Shown piece by piece: positions 38,340 to 47,755 of a stretch of DNA of 64,000 bases. The position numbers and the translations under genes are program-made. The notes beneath the pieces were generated by a model that saw only the letters and a list, made by a program, of their open reading frames with translations, was not told the origin of the DNA and ran no database searches. Numbering within the stretch: the stretch's first letter is position 1; each line of letters begins with the position of its first letter. This stretch comes from Chromobacterium haemolyticum DSM 19808 (GTDB lineage Bacteria > Pseudomonadota > Gammaproteobacteria > Burkholderiales > Chromobacteriaceae). The DNA lies in assembly GCF_000711885.1 (NCBI RefSeq), contig NZ_JONK01000004.1:62001-126000 (forward strand). Direction: 5' to 3'.

Positions 38340-39542
38340 TCAGACCGCTGCTTTGGCCGCTCTTGGCGCGGCTGGGCCAAATTGGCGCGCCAGCGCGATA
38401 AAGGTGAGCGCGCCCGCGGCGGCCAGCAGCAGCCAGGGCAGGCCGGCTTGATGCTGGTTCTGAGCAAAGTCGTACAGCCAGCCGCCGGCGAGAAAGCCTC
38501 CGCCGCCGCCCAAGGCCAGCCCCAGCCTGCTGGCGCCCATATAGCTTGCTCTGGCTTCCGGACGAGCCAGGCTGGCGACCAGGGTTTCCCGCGCAGGTTC
38601 GGTGATGAGGGTGCCGAGAAAGAACACCGCCAAGATGACGAAGGCGGCCAGCGGTTGCCGCACCGCGGCCATGCAGGCCAGGCTGAGGCTCATCAGCGCA
38701 ATGCCGGCCAGTACTCGGGTTTCCAGGCGGAAATGGCGTTCGCCCAGCCGCGCCAGCGGGTAAAGCAGGCTGAGCGACAAGGCGGTTTCCAGTCCGTACA
38801 TCCAGCCGACGGCCTGAGGGGTGCCGGTCAATTGCTTGATTGCGATGGGTAGCAGCAACATGATCTGCACGCTGAGCAGGTAGTAGCCGCTGAGCGTGAG
38901 CACCAGTTTCAGAAAGCGGCGGTCGTTCAGCACCGTGCGGATAGAGGCCAGCGCCGGCGCGCGCCGCGCGGCCACGCGATAATCCGGCAGCAGGCAGGCG
39001 TTTGCCGCCGCCGCGGCCAAGAACGCGGCAGCGCCGCCCAGACAGACCCAGCGGAAGTCGAACTGCAGCAGCCAGGAGCCGAACAGGGCGCCGCCTACTG
39101 CGCCGGCGCTGTCCTGCATCATCAGCAGGGAATAAAAGCGATTGCGCTCTCGGGGTCTTGTCAATTTGGCCACCAGCGCGGAGCGGGGCGGATCGAACAG
39201 CGTGCCGCCCAGGCCGGAGAGCAAGCAGGACAGCCAGAGCTGCCACGGCGAGTCCGCCAGCGCCATGGCGGCGAAGCCGGCGGCGCGCAGCAGCATGCCG
39301 GCCACAATCAGGGGTTTGGCGCCGAAACGGTCAGCCAAGGATCCGCCGAACAGGCCTAGCCCCTGCTGGGTGAATTGACGCAGGCCCAATCCAAAGCCCA
39401 CCGCGGCGGCGGTCCAGCCGAGTTGATCGACGAAATGAAGGCTGATCAAGGGAAAAACCATGAAGAAACCGAATACCACGATCAGGTTGTCCACCAGGAT
39501 GAAAGCTTTGCCCAAGGTCCGGGCCCGCTTTAGCAGTGCCAT
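38340..39542 (-). CDS. mdtH: MFS multidrug transporter MdtH
   Basis: The 400-residue 12-helix protein is very close to E. coli MdtH in length and motifs: [66 protein letters not shown] (MFS motif A), [21 protein letters not shown] and [23 protein letters not shown]. MdtH gives modest resistance to fluoroquinolones and other drugs when overproduced. It is divergent from a LysR gene across 87 bp, which suggests regulation by that LysR protein. Confidence 0.92.
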   Translation of the reverse strand: MALLKRARTLGKAFILVDNLIVVFGFFMVFPLISLHFVDQLGWTAAAVGFGLGLRQFTQQGLGLFGGSLADRFGAKPLIVAGMLLRAAGFAAMALADSPWQLWLSCLLSGLGGTLFDPPRSALVAKLTRPRERNRFYSLLMMQDSAGAVGGALFGSWLLQFDFRWVCLGGAAAFLAAAAANACLLPDYRVAARRAPALASIRTVLNDRRFLKLVLTLSGYYLLSVQIMLLLPIAIKQLTGTPQAVGWMYGLETALSLSLLYPLARLGERHFRLETRVLAGIALMSLSLACMAAVRQPLAAFVILAVFFLGTLITEPARETLVASLARPEARASYMGASRLGLALGGGGGFLAGGWLYDFAQNQHQAGLPWLLLAAAGALTFIALARQFGPAAPRAAKAAV

Positions 39543-39590
39543 GAAATCTCCTTATTTTCATGTCATTCTATGAGTGCCCCTGATATTCTG

Positions 39591-39614
39591 TAACTGATTA
39601 ATCTGTAATAGTTA
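39591..39614. promoter_or_regulatory. Inverted repeat between mdtH and lysR
   Basis: TAACT (39591-39595) and AGTTA (39610-39614) form a 24-bp interrupted inverted repeat, 16 bp upstream of the LysR start and within the 87-bp divergent gap. Its position fits a LysR recognition site. Confidence 0.4.
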
Positions 39615-39629
39615 ATATTGGATTTTCTT

Positions 39630-40535
39630 ATGTCTATCGTCCTCTCGGATTTGAGCCTGCTGCTGGATATCGCTGAGTTGGGCAGCTTCAGTCAGGCTGC
39701 CGCCAAGCGTGGCTGGTCGCAGCCACAGGTCAGTCAGAGAGTGCAAGCGTTGGAGTTGGAACTGGGGGTATGTCTGTTTCATCGCCATCGGCGTGGCGCG
39801 GAACCCACAGCGGCCTGCCTGGCCTTTTTGCCATCGGCACAGCAGGCGGTGTCGGCTCTGGAGCAGGGGAGGGAAATCCTGCAGGGCACGCCGGCCTTAC
39901 CCTGCTTGCGGCTTTCTTGTCTGCCATCGCTGACATCGGCGGTTTTTGGCCCCTTGTTGTTGGATCTGGCCGAAGCGCCGCTGGAAATCCGCTGCGACAC
40001 CGACCATTCATCGCAGATCATGCAGAACCTGTTGTCCGGTTTGGTGCAGGTGGGTTTTGTGCTGCGTTGCCCGGCGATGGCGGGCATTCAGATGGAAACG
40101 CTGTGGCGCTCTCCCATCGTGGCGGTGGCAGCGGCCGGGCATCCCTTGGCGGAGCGCGAACAGCCGCTGTATCTGGAGGAGGCGGCGGCTTACCGGATTG
40201 CGCCCCAGTACTGGGGTGTGGAGTGTGACGAGTTGATACGACGGCTGCGTCTGGCTCGCACCGTCGCCCAGCCCATCCATGCGGTGCAGCCGGCGTCAGC
40301 GGCCAGGGAACTGGCTTTGCGCCACGGCTTTCTTTGCTTCATGCCGGAGTTGTCGATTCAGTCTGATCTGGCCGACGGTGTTTTGCGCCGGCTGAAAATT
40401 GCAGATCTACCTGCCTGGCAGTGGGAGGTGACAATGGCTTGGCGCGCAGGCAAACGCAGGGACGAGGGGAAGGAGTTGGTGTTGGACGCCGCCCGGGCCT
40501 TGGCCGGGCGGTGGGCGTCAATGGCGTCCGGCTAG
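39630..40535 (+). CDS. LysR-family transcriptional regulator
   Basis: The 301-residue protein has an N-terminal winged helix (LSLLLDIAELGSFSQAAAKRGWSQPQVSQRVQALELELGVCLFHR) and a periplasmic-binding-like effector domain. The divergent mdtH gene is the obvious target. ATG 39630 is chosen; an in-frame TTG precedes it. Its 3' end overlaps the convergent GntR gene by 18 bp. Confidence 0.88.
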   Translation: MSIVLSDLSLLLDIAELGSFSQAAAKRGWSQPQVSQRVQALELELGVCLFHRHRRGAEPTAACLAFLPSAQQAVSALEQGREILQGTPALPCLRLSCLPSLTSAVFGPLLLDLAEAPLEIRCDTDHSSQIMQNLLSGLVQVGFVLRCPAMAGIQMETLWRSPIVAVAAAGHPLAEREQPLYLEEAAAYRIAPQYWGVECDELIRRLRLARTVAQPIHAVQPASAARELALRHGFLCFMPELSIQSDLADGVLRRLKIADLPAWQWEVTMAWRAGKRRDEGKELVLDAARALAGRWASMASG

Positions 40536-41186
40536 CGACTCGGCTGCGCTCTGCGCCAGCTGGCTGTATTGTTGGCCGAATTCGGCCACCATCTGGCGTA
40601 ATTTGGCGGTGTCGCGGGCAATGATGGTCTTGAGCAGGTTTTCCAGGAAGAGTTGGGTCTGTTCCATTTGGCTCTTGCCGGCTCGCAAAATGGCGAACAG
40701 ACAACGCTGGGTCAGCGGCAGCAAATCCTTCAGGGTGTGCTCCAAGTAGCGGTTGCCGGCATAGAGGTACAGGGTGTCGAGGAAATCGACGCCGTGTTCG
40801 TAAAAGCCTTGCAAATCGTCTTTGCGGTTGCACTCGGCCAACTGGGTGGTGACTTCGAAGAAGTGGGCCAGGTCGTCGTTCTGCCAAGAGGTGGCGAGGT
40901 TACAGACGGCTTGATCCAGCAGTAGAAACCACAGTTCGAAGAAATGGCGCACATCCTGACCCGTGATGCTGGACACCACCGCGCCGCGGCGCGGGAAAAT
41001 CTCCACCAGATGGCGGCGTTGCAAAATCAATAAAGCTTCGCGCACGGACCCGCGGCTGACTTCCAGCTCCGACGCAATGCGCAATTCCTGAATGCGCTCC
41101 CCTGCTTGCATCGTGCCTTGTATGATTTGTTTGCCCAGGTATTGGGCGATTTGTTCGGTCAGTGAGTCGTTCGCTTTGAACGTCAT
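40518..41186 (-). CDS. GntR-family regulator, FCD (FadR) subfamily
   Basis: The 222-residue protein has a GntR winged helix (QIIQGTMQAGERIQELRIASELEVSRGSVREALLILQRRHLVEIFPRRGAVV) and an all-helical FCD domain with metal-ligand candidates in FLDTLYLYAGNRYLEHT. It overlaps the end of the LysR gene by 18 bp. No metabolic gene is adjacent, so the effector is unknown. Two operator-like repeats lie 69-95 bp upstream. Confidence 0.88.
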   Translation of the reverse strand: MTFKANDSLTEQIAQYLGKQIIQGTMQAGERIQELRIASELEVSRGSVREALLILQRRHLVEIFPRRGAVVSSITGQDVRHFFELWFLLLDQAVCNLATSWQNDDLAHFFEVTTQLAECNRKDDLQGFYEHGVDFLDTLYLYAGNRYLEHTLKDLLPLTQRCLFAILRAGKSQMEQTQLFLENLLKTIIARDTAKLRQMVAEFGQQYSQLAQSAAESLAGRH

Positions 41187-41254
41187 CTTGCTCTCCGGAA
41201 TAGAATATTATTATTTTCCTATGTTTGATATGCGAGGGCAATCAAACTGCAATG

Positions 41255-41281
41255 TTTGTCTGGCAGTAGTTTGTCCGACAG
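41255..41281. promoter_or_regulatory. Two operator-like repeats upstream of the GntR gene
   Basis: TTTGTCTGGCAG (41255-41266) and TTTGTCCGACAG (41270-41281) are direct repeats offset by 15 bp. Each resembles the TNGTNNNACNA pattern of FadR-subfamily regulators. Autoregulation is the simplest reading. Confidence 0.45.
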
Positions 41282-41401
41282 ATTGTTGTTATCAAAACAT
41301 TATCAGTGGTTTTGAGGCCAACTGTTGTCAACTTGCCGCACTAGACAAGCATTACTGAGGTTTTGCTTGCGCATTCATCATATCAATCATACGATTAAAA
41401 C

Positions 41402-41678
41402 GATTGTTTGAAATGGCTGACACGAGAGGGGCTATCAAAATAAGCGAGAGGCGTCGGAGAGGTATTTCCGCCGTCTCGCGGACTCGGCCGGCGGCCGGCC
41501 CGCGCGGGGAAAGCAGCCTAGCAGGCGACGAGCGGCACAAGCCGAATGTCGCCGTAAGCGGGCCGTCCCGCGAGGGCGTTGAAGCCGGCGCGGCGTTCGC
41601 GAACTTTAGCGGGTTGTGTCCGGTGTGGAACCGGGAGTGTGATTCAGGCCTTCGCCTTTGGCGAAGGCCTTTTTTCTT
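41402..41678 (+). ncRNA. Candidate structured non-coding RNA, about 270 nt
   Basis: In a 497-bp gap, a promoter-like TTGCGC-N17-TACGAT (41367-41395) precedes a G+C-rich segment with no convincing ORF that ends in a perfect terminator. Visible helices are GGCGAC/GTCGCC enclosing CGGC-ACAA-GCCG, GCGGG-CCGT-CCCGC, and palindromic GTTCGCGAAC. The outer ends GGCTGACAC and GTGTGATTCAGGCC can pair with small bulges. The terminator AGGCCTTCGCC-TTT-GGCGAAGGCCT plus T-run is at 41646-41675 and could also serve ubiG. I cannot match it to a named RNA; 6S-like is possible but unproven. Confidence 0.4.
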
Positions 41679-41683
41679 GCCGT

Positions 41684-42382
41684 TTATTCCGGGCGACGGC
41701 AGGCCATCAGATAGTTGACGGCGGTATCTTCGCCCAGCGAGTAGATGCGGGCCAGCGGGTTGTAGCTCATGCCGCGGACCGCGTCCATATCCAGACCGGC
41801 GTTGCGGGCCATGCGCGATAACTCCGAGGGCTTGAGGAAGCGCGCGTACTCATGGGTGCCGCGAGGCAGCATGTTCAGCACGTATTCGGCGCCGACCACC
41901 GCCAGCAGGTAGGATTTTGCATTGCGGTTGAGCGTGGAGAAGAACACCCAGCCGCCGGGTTTGACCAGGCTGGCGCAGCTGCGCACCACGCTTTGAGGGT
42001 CCGGCACGTGCTCCAGCATTTCCATGCAGGTGACCACGTCGAAGCTTGCCGGGGCTTCCTCCGCCAGTTCCTCTACCGCCACGCAGCGGTAATCCACCGC
42101 CACGCCGGACTCCAGGCTGTGTAGTTGGGCCACTTTCAGCGACTTTTTGGCTAGGTCTATGCCGGTGACGGCGGCGCCGCGCGCGGCCATGCTCTCCGCC
42201 AGGATGCCGCCGCCGCAACCCACGTCCAGCACTTGCTTGCCGGCAATGGCCGCGCGTTCGTCGATGAAGCCCAGGCGCAGCGGGTTGATTTCATGCAGCG
42301 GCTTGAATTCGCCGCTCATGTCCCACCATTTGTGCGCCAGTTGGCTGAATTTGTCGATTTCGGTTTCGTCTACATTGATCAT
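41684..42382 (-). CDS. ubiG: Ubiquinone biosynthesis O-methyltransferase UbiG
   Basis: UbiG performs both O-methylations in ubiquinone synthesis. The 232-residue product has the N-terminal [23 protein letters not shown] and SAM motif [16 protein letters not shown], then [11 protein letters not shown]. It is 2 bp downstream of an amidohydrolase gene on the same strand, so they are co-transcribed. Confidence 0.97.
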   Translation of the reverse strand: MINVDETEIDKFSQLAHKWWDMSGEFKPLHEINPLRLGFIDERAAIAGKQVLDVGCGGGILAESMAARGAAVTGIDLAKKSLKVAQLHSLESGVAVDYRCVAVEELAEEAPASFDVVTCMEMLEHVPDPQSVVRSCASLVKPGGWVFFSTLNRNAKSYLLAVVGAEYVLNMLPRGTHEYARFLKPSELSRMARNAGLDMDAVRGMSYNPLARIYSLGEDTAVNYLMACRRPE

Positions 42383-42384
42383 GA

Positions 42385-43704
42385 TTATTTCGCCAGGATG
42401 CGATGACGCCAGTCTTCGGCGCGAGCCTTGAGCGCGGCTTCGTCCAGGGTCTTGAGTTGGCGTTGCTCCAAAAGGGCCTGACCTTTGACCCAGACGTGGC
42501 TGACTTGTTCGCGGCCGGCCGCGTAGACCACATGGGAGATTGGATCGAAGGCCGGGGCGGTTTCGATGGCGGAGAGGTCGATGGCGATCAGGTCGGCCTG
42601 TTTGCCGGCCTTGATCGAGCCAACCTTGTCTGCGATGCCCAGCGCGCGAGCGCCGTTGAGCGTGGCCATGCGGATGGCCGCGGCGGCCGGCACCGAGGTG
42701 GGGTCCAGGGTGCCCACTTTGGCCAGCAGCGCCGCCAGCCGGGTTTCCGCCAGCATGTCCAGCTTGTTGTTGGAGGCGGCGCCGTCGGTGCCTATGCCCA
42801 CGGCGATGCCTGCCTGCAGCATTTTGGGAATGGGGGCGATGCCGGAGGCCAGTTTCATATTGGACGAGGGATTGTGCGCTACCGACACACCGTGCTTGGC
42901 GGCGATTTCGATTTCCTCGTCGTTCAAATGCACCATATGGGCGGCGATCAGACGCGGGGACAGCAAGCCTAATTGTTGCAGGCGGGCCAGCGGGCGCTGA
43001 TGGCGTTCCTTGACGCTGTTGTTCACCTCGTCCGCGGTTTCGTGGATGTGGCAGTGGATCAACATGTCTTCTTGCTCGGCTAGCGTCACCACTTTGGCGA
43101 AGGTGTCGTCCGACACCGTATAAGGCGCGTGCGGCGCCAGCGTGAAGGTGATCAGTTCTTCGCCCAGGAACTGGCGACGTTCGGCCAGCGATTTGCTGAT
43201 GTAGTCGTCGGCGTTGCTGGCGTAGTTGGTGGGGAACTCCAGGATGGAACAGCCCACAAAGGTGCGCATGCCGGAGGCCAGGCCGGCGCGAGCCATTGCG
43301 CCGTGATAGAAATACATGTCGTTGATGGTGGTGGTGCCGCCGCGGATCATTTCCCCCATTGCCAGCAGCGCGCCGTCAAACACGAAGTCGTCGCGGACAT
43401 GTTTGCCTTCGGCCGGCCAGATATGGTTGGTCAGCCAATCCATCAGCGCTTTGTCGTCGGCCAGGCCGCGCAAGAGCGTCATCGCGGAGTGGCCGTGAAG
43501 ATTGATCAGGCCGGGCATCAGTGCGTGGTTGGGCAATTCCACGCGTTGATCCGCCTCCAGCGCGCCGGCTTGGTCGGCTGGAATAATCGCGGCAATCCTG
43601 CCATTCTTCAAAGCAATGGCGTGGTTTTCCAGGATTTCACCGTCTTCCTCTACGGTAATGATCCAGCGGGCGGTGATAACTTTGTCATAACGGGACTGGG
43701 ACAT
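42385..43704 (-). CDS. mtaD: TRZ/ATZ-family hydrolase; probable 5-methylthioadenosine/S-adenosylhomocysteine deaminase
   Basis: The 439-residue amidohydrolase has metal ligands in [29 protein letters not shown] and [11 protein letters not shown]. This subgroup deaminates 5'-methylthioadenosine and S-adenosylhomocysteine; chlorohydrolase names are often transferred without evidence. Coupling with the SAM-dependent UbiG fits removal of S-adenosylhomocysteine. The gene symbol reflects family similarity only. Confidence 0.85.
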   Translation of the reverse strand: MSQSRYDKVITARWIITVEEDGEILENHAIALKNGRIAAIIPADQAGALEADQRVELPNHALMPGLINLHGHSAMTLLRGLADDKALMDWLTNHIWPAEGKHVRDDFVFDGALLAMGEMIRGGTTTINDMYFYHGAMARAGLASGMRTFVGCSILEFPTNYASNADDYISKSLAERRQFLGEELITFTLAPHAPYTVSDDTFAKVVTLAEQEDMLIHCHIHETADEVNNSVKERHQRPLARLQQLGLLSPRLIAAHMVHLNDEEIEIAAKHGVSVAHNPSSNMKLASGIAPIPKMLQAGIAVGIGTDGAASNNKLDMLAETRLAALLAKVGTLDPTSVPAAAAIRMATLNGARALGIADKVGSIKAGKQADLIAIDLSAIETAPAFDPISHVVYAAGREQVSHVWVKGQALLEQRQLKTLDEAALKARAEDWRHRILAK

Positions 43705-43958
43705 GGGGCAATCCTGGCGCGATTTTGAAGTGACGTGGATTGTAGGCCGAGGCTAAATTCAAGGCAATGACGGAAGGTGGGAGGAAGCGTCGGAGCGTGC
43801 CGGCGAAAGGCTTGCCGGATCCGAGCTTGACAAGGCGATGACTAGTGAATATTCCAGCATTTTGCCGGGATTATCCGGTGTATACTTTTGAAAATATGAA
43901 CAACTGACGCATGGGCTCAATTGCCTGCGGCTAATGGCGAGCGATAATAAACGCAAAC

Positions 43959-46769
43959 ATGGCACACCACGCTGACGATAAATCCACAGCCAGTACCGGC
44001 CTCTCCCTTAGGGCTGTCTTTCTCATCGCCGTAGTGCTGGGCTTGCTGATTCCCGCGTCCATCATCAGTTATCTGAGCTTCAATATTCAAAGGGACGCGC
44101 TGACCGCCCAGCTGGAAACCGATCAAAAACGCCTGCTGGACATCGTGGCCCTGGGCATGCAGGAGCCCCTGTGGAACCTGAGCCGCCAGGCAGGCAATCC
44201 CTTGATCGCTTCGGTGATGGAAGACGCGCGGGTGGTTTCCATCCGCGTCACGGATACCCAGTCCAATCAGATATTCCTGTCCTCGGTACGTGCGGAGCGT
44301 CGTATCGGCAGCGTGTCCTTTGTGGAAAAACCAGTGATTTATCGCGGCGAGGAAATCGGCCAGGTGACGCTGGAATTCGATAATGAGCATCTCGCCATCG
44401 CGCTTAATAACCAGATCAAGAACATCCTGATGATTCTGGCGGCGCAACTGGTGTTGTCCATTCTGCTGATCATGAGCATTTTGCATTCGCGTTTCCTCAG
44501 CCCGATGAAGGCGCTGACCGAGCAGGCGCGTTTGCTGGCCGAGCTCAAGCTGGACCGGCCGTTCGAATGGCAGCGCCGCGATGAGATCGGCCATCTCGGA
44601 AAGCATTTGGAATGGACTCGAGCCGAGCTTAAGCGCTTGCTGGACGAGCTGCGCGCCAAGACGCTGGCGCTGGAGGCGGATATTTCCCGGCGCCGCGAGG
44701 TGGAGGACGCGCTGCGTCGCTCCGAGAACAAATACCGCGAGTTGTTTTGGTCCAACCTCGACGGCATCGTGATCAGCTCGCTGGACGGCCAGGTGATAGA
44801 CGCCAACCCCGCCTTCCTCAACCTGATGTGCTACAGCCTGGATCAGCTCAAGCTGCAGAATTTCTGGACTTTGGTGGGGCCGGAGAGCGAGGCGCTGGAG
44901 CGCTTCAATCTGGACAACAAGGTGCTGCGTTTCGGTTATTGCGACGAGTTCGAGGCCACCTATATCAACCGCTTCGGCAATCCGGTGCCGGTCAGCGTCA
45001 AGACCGTGGCGATGCGCGACGCCTTCGGCCGCATCAACGCGGTATGGCGCATGGTGCGAGACATCTCCGAGAAACGCGCGGCGGAGGAGAGGGTGCAATT
45101 GGCGGCCAAGGTGTTCGAGAACACCGTGGAAGGCATCATGATCACAGACGCGGACAAGCGCATCCGCAGCGTCAACCGCGCCTTCACCGAAATCACCGGC
45201 TACACCCAGCATGAAGTGCTGGGCCAGAAGACCAGCGTGCTGTCCTCCGGCCGCCACGACCAGCCGTTCTACGAGCAGATGTGGCAGTCCATCGCCGACC
45301 ACGGCTCCTGGCAGGGCGAGCTGTGGAACCGGCGCAAGAACGGCGAGGTGTTCCCGGAATGGCTGGCGATCAACGCGGTGCGCAACAGCCTGGGCGAAAT
45401 TACCCATTATGTGGCGATCTTCAGCGACTTGACCGAACGCAAGGCGGCTGACGAGCGTATTCAGTTCCTCGCGCATTTCGACGTATTGACCAGCCTGCCC
45501 AACCGCGTGCACATGCAGGACCGGGTGGAGCTGGCGATCCACAATGCCGGCCGCGACAACGAGCGGCTGGCGCTGTTGCTGCTGGACCTGGACCGCTTCA
45601 AGACCGTGAACGAATCGCTGGGCCATACTGCCGGCGACACCCTGCTGCAAGTGGCGGCGGACCGCATCAAGGGCGTGCTGGGGCCGGGAGAGATGCTGGC
45701 GCGTCAGGGCGGCGACGAATTCATCGTCTTGCTGCCGGTGATTTCCGATCCCGGCGAAGCGGCGCTGGCGGCGGAGCGCATCCGCGATGCTTTCTCCGCC
45801 TCGATAGAACTGCACAACCATGTGATCACCATCACGCCGTCGATAGGCATCAGCGTTTATCCGGACGATGGCCGCGACTACGAAACTTTGGTGCGCAACG
45901 CCGACGCGGCGATGTACCACGCTAAATCTTCTGGCCGCAACAGTTACAAGTTCTACACCGCCGACCTCAACGCCCGCGCTCGCGAAATCCTGGCGATCGA
46001 AAGCCAGCTGCGTTTTGCGCTGGAGCGCGAGGAGTTCGTGCTGCACTATCAGCCGCAGGTGGAAATGGCCAGCGGCCGCATCATCGGCGCGGAGGCCTTG
46101 ATCCGCTGGAATCATCCGTCACTGGGCGTGCTGGGGCCGGTGCGCTTTATTGAAGTGGCGGAAGAACGCGGCTTCATCGTTCAGATCGGCAACTGGGTGA
46201 TAGGCGAGGCCACGCGCCAGTTGGCCGCCTGGCGCAGCCAGGGCCTGCCGGAATTGACTTTGGCCATCAATCTGTCCGCCTTGCAGTTCCGCCAGTCCGA
46301 TCTGGCCGAGCAGATCACCTCGGCGCTGGCCGCCAACGGCCTGCCCGGCCATGCGCTGGACATCGAGGTGACCGAGAGCGTGGTGATGGAGGACGCGATG
46401 GCCACCATCCAGGCCATCGACAATATGAAGAATATGGGGTTGAAGCTGTCCATCGACGACTTCGGCACCGGCTATTCCAGCCTGTCCTACCTGAAGCGCT
46501 TCAAAGCGGATAAATTGAAGATCGACCGCTCCTTCGTGCGCGACATCCCGCACGACGCCGACGACACCGCCATTGCCCGCGCCATCATCAATATGGCCAA
46601 GAACCTGAATATGAAGGTGGTGGCGGAAGGGGTGGAGACGATAGAGCAATGGCACTTCCTGCAACGCGAGGGCTGCGAGTACGTACAAGGCTACTTGATC
46701 GCCCGGCCGCTGCCGGCGGATGAGTTTGTCAAACTGCTGGCTCAGGACAGCCTGTTGCCGCAGGAGTGA
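43959..46769 (+). CDS. Membrane c-di-GMP protein: sensor, HAMP, two PAS, GGDEF and EAL
   Basis: The 936-residue protein has membrane helices at about 18-40 and 153-177 around a periplasmic sensor, then a HAMP-like linker and coiled coil, PAS domains near 250 and 380, a GGDEF domain (intact GGDEF near 584) and an EAL domain (intact EAL near 711, with DDFGTGYSSLSYLKRF and catalytic-site residues). Both synthesis and hydrolysis of c-di-GMP are possible. A second GGDEF gene starts 31 bp downstream. Confidence 0.95.
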   Translation: MAHHADDKSTASTGLSLRAVFLIAVVLGLLIPASIISYLSFNIQRDALTAQLETDQKRLLDIVALGMQEPLWNLSRQAGNPLIASVMEDARVVSIRVTDTQSNQIFLSSVRAERRIGSVSFVEKPVIYRGEEIGQVTLEFDNEHLAIALNNQIKNILMILAAQLVLSILLIMSILHSRFLSPMKALTEQARLLAELKLDRPFEWQRRDEIGHLGKHLEWTRAELKRLLDELRAKTLALEADISRRREVEDALRRSENKYRELFWSNLDGIVISSLDGQVIDANPAFLNLMCYSLDQLKLQNFWTLVGPESEALERFNLDNKVLRFGYCDEFEATYINRFGNPVPVSVKTVAMRDAFGRINAVWRMVRDISEKRAAEERVQLAAKVFENTVEGIMITDADKRIRSVNRAFTEITGYTQHEVLGQKTSVLSSGRHDQPFYEQMWQSIADHGSWQGELWNRRKNGEVFPEWLAINAVRNSLGEITHYVAIFSDLTERKAADERIQFLAHFDVLTSLPNRVHMQDRVELAIHNAGRDNERLALLLLDLDRFKTVNESLGHTAGDTLLQVAADRIKGVLGPGEMLARQGGDEFIVLLPVISDPGEAALAAERIRDAFSASIELHNHVITITPSIGISVYPDDGRDYETLVRNADAAMYHAKSSGRNSYKFYTADLNARAREILAIESQLRFALEREEFVLHYQPQVEMASGRIIGAEALIRWNHPSLGVLGPVRFIEVAEERGFIVQIGNWVIGEATRQLAAWRSQGLPELTLAINLSALQFRQSDLAEQITSALAANGLPGHALDIEVTESVVMEDAMATIQAIDNMKNMGLKLSIDDFGTGYSSLSYLKRFKADKLKIDRSFVRDIPHDADDTAIARAIINMAKNLNMKVVAEGVETIEQWHFLQREGCEYVQGYLIARPLPADEFVKLLAQDSLLPQE

Positions 46770-46800
46770 GATGGCCTAAGGCTGGGGCGGGAGTGCGCTG

Positions 46801-47742
46801 ATGACTTTCAAGATTGGCGACGATGCGGTAGATATCGGCAAGGAAGTGTTGTCGCGCAGCCTGGACTTCGTGCCTATTCCCATCCTGATTTCTGAGTCTG
46901 GCACCAAGCTGGACCAGCCCGGCCAGCGCATCCATCGCTATCTCAACCGAGCGTTCCTGCAACAGATAGGTTACACGCTGGAGCAGATGCCGGACATGGA
47001 GGCCTGGTTCCGCTTGGCTTATCCCGATCCGGTGTACCGATTGGAGGTGGAGCAAAGCTGGTTGCAGGCGGTGAAGGACAGTCTGGCGCTGGGCCGCAAC
47101 CTGGCGGAGATGACGGTGCATGTGTGCTGCGCCGACGGCCGGCTGCGTTGGTTCATCGTCACCGCCCAACTGCACGCCGACCTGCTGCCTAACTGGCACA
47201 TCGTCACCTTTCGCGATGTGGACGACCTCAAGTGCATGATGGACGATAACGCTCGTCTGTCGCGCACGGACTTTCTCACCGGATTGATCAATCGCCGCGA
47301 GGCGGTGCGCCAGTTGGAGTCCGCCTGGCTCCAATGGCTGCAGACGCGTCGGCCGTTCGCCGTGCTGCTGTGCGATATTGATCACTTTAAGCTGGTGAAC
47401 GACCGTTTTGGCCATGACGGCGGCGACTATGTGCTGGTGGAAGCGACGCGTTTGTTGCGCGAGGCGTTTCCGGACTTGATCTGTTCGCGCTGGGGCGGGG
47501 AGGAGTTCCTGCTGTTGGCCCCGGACGCCGATCATGCCAAGGCCGCTGCGCTGGCGGAGCGTGTCCGGCAGCGGCTCGCCAGCGCCAATCTGCAGTGGCA
47601 GCAACAGCCGGTGCCGTTGACGCTGAGCATAGGCCATGTCTGTGTTCAGCCCGGTCTGGAAGTGGAGGCCTTGCTCCAGCGAGCGGATGTCGCCTTGTAT
47701 CGGGCCAAGGCGGCGGGGCGCAATTGTTGCCGGGAGGGGTGA
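46801..47742 (+). CDS. PAS-like plus GGDEF diguanylate cyclase
   Basis: The 313-residue soluble protein has an N-terminal PAS-like sensor (SLDFVPIPILISE...RYLNRAFLQQIGYTLEQMPDMEAWFRLAYPDP) and a C-terminal GGDEF domain with the active variant GGEEF (about 231-235), DIDHFKLVNDRFGHDGGD and RADVALYRAKAAGRN. No clear RxxD inhibitory site precedes GGEEF. Lying 31 bp after the composite GGDEF-EAL gene, it is probably co-transcribed. Confidence 0.92.
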   Translation: MTFKIGDDAVDIGKEVLSRSLDFVPIPILISESGTKLDQPGQRIHRYLNRAFLQQIGYTLEQMPDMEAWFRLAYPDPVYRLEVEQSWLQAVKDSLALGRNLAEMTVHVCCADGRLRWFIVTAQLHADLLPNWHIVTFRDVDDLKCMMDDNARLSRTDFLTGLINRREAVRQLESAWLQWLQTRRPFAVLLCDIDHFKLVNDRFGHDGGDYVLVEATRLLREAFPDLICSRWGGEEFLLLAPDADHAKAAALAERVRQRLASANLQWQQQPVPLTLSIGHVCVQPGLEVEALLQRADVALYRAKAAGRNCCREG

Positions 47743-47755
47743 TGCCGGCGGGCTG

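Noticed and set aside
41404-41718. Plus-strand 104-codon ORF upstream of ubiG
   Set aside because: It reads straight through a strong terminator into the antisense of ubiG, has no ribosome-binding site and no recognisable composition; a structured RNA is a better explanation.
43917-46115. Minus-strand open frame of 732 codons
   Set aside because: It lies antisense to the GGDEF/EAL gene, whose domains and motifs are unambiguous; the antisense product is His/Gln/Ala-rich without domains.
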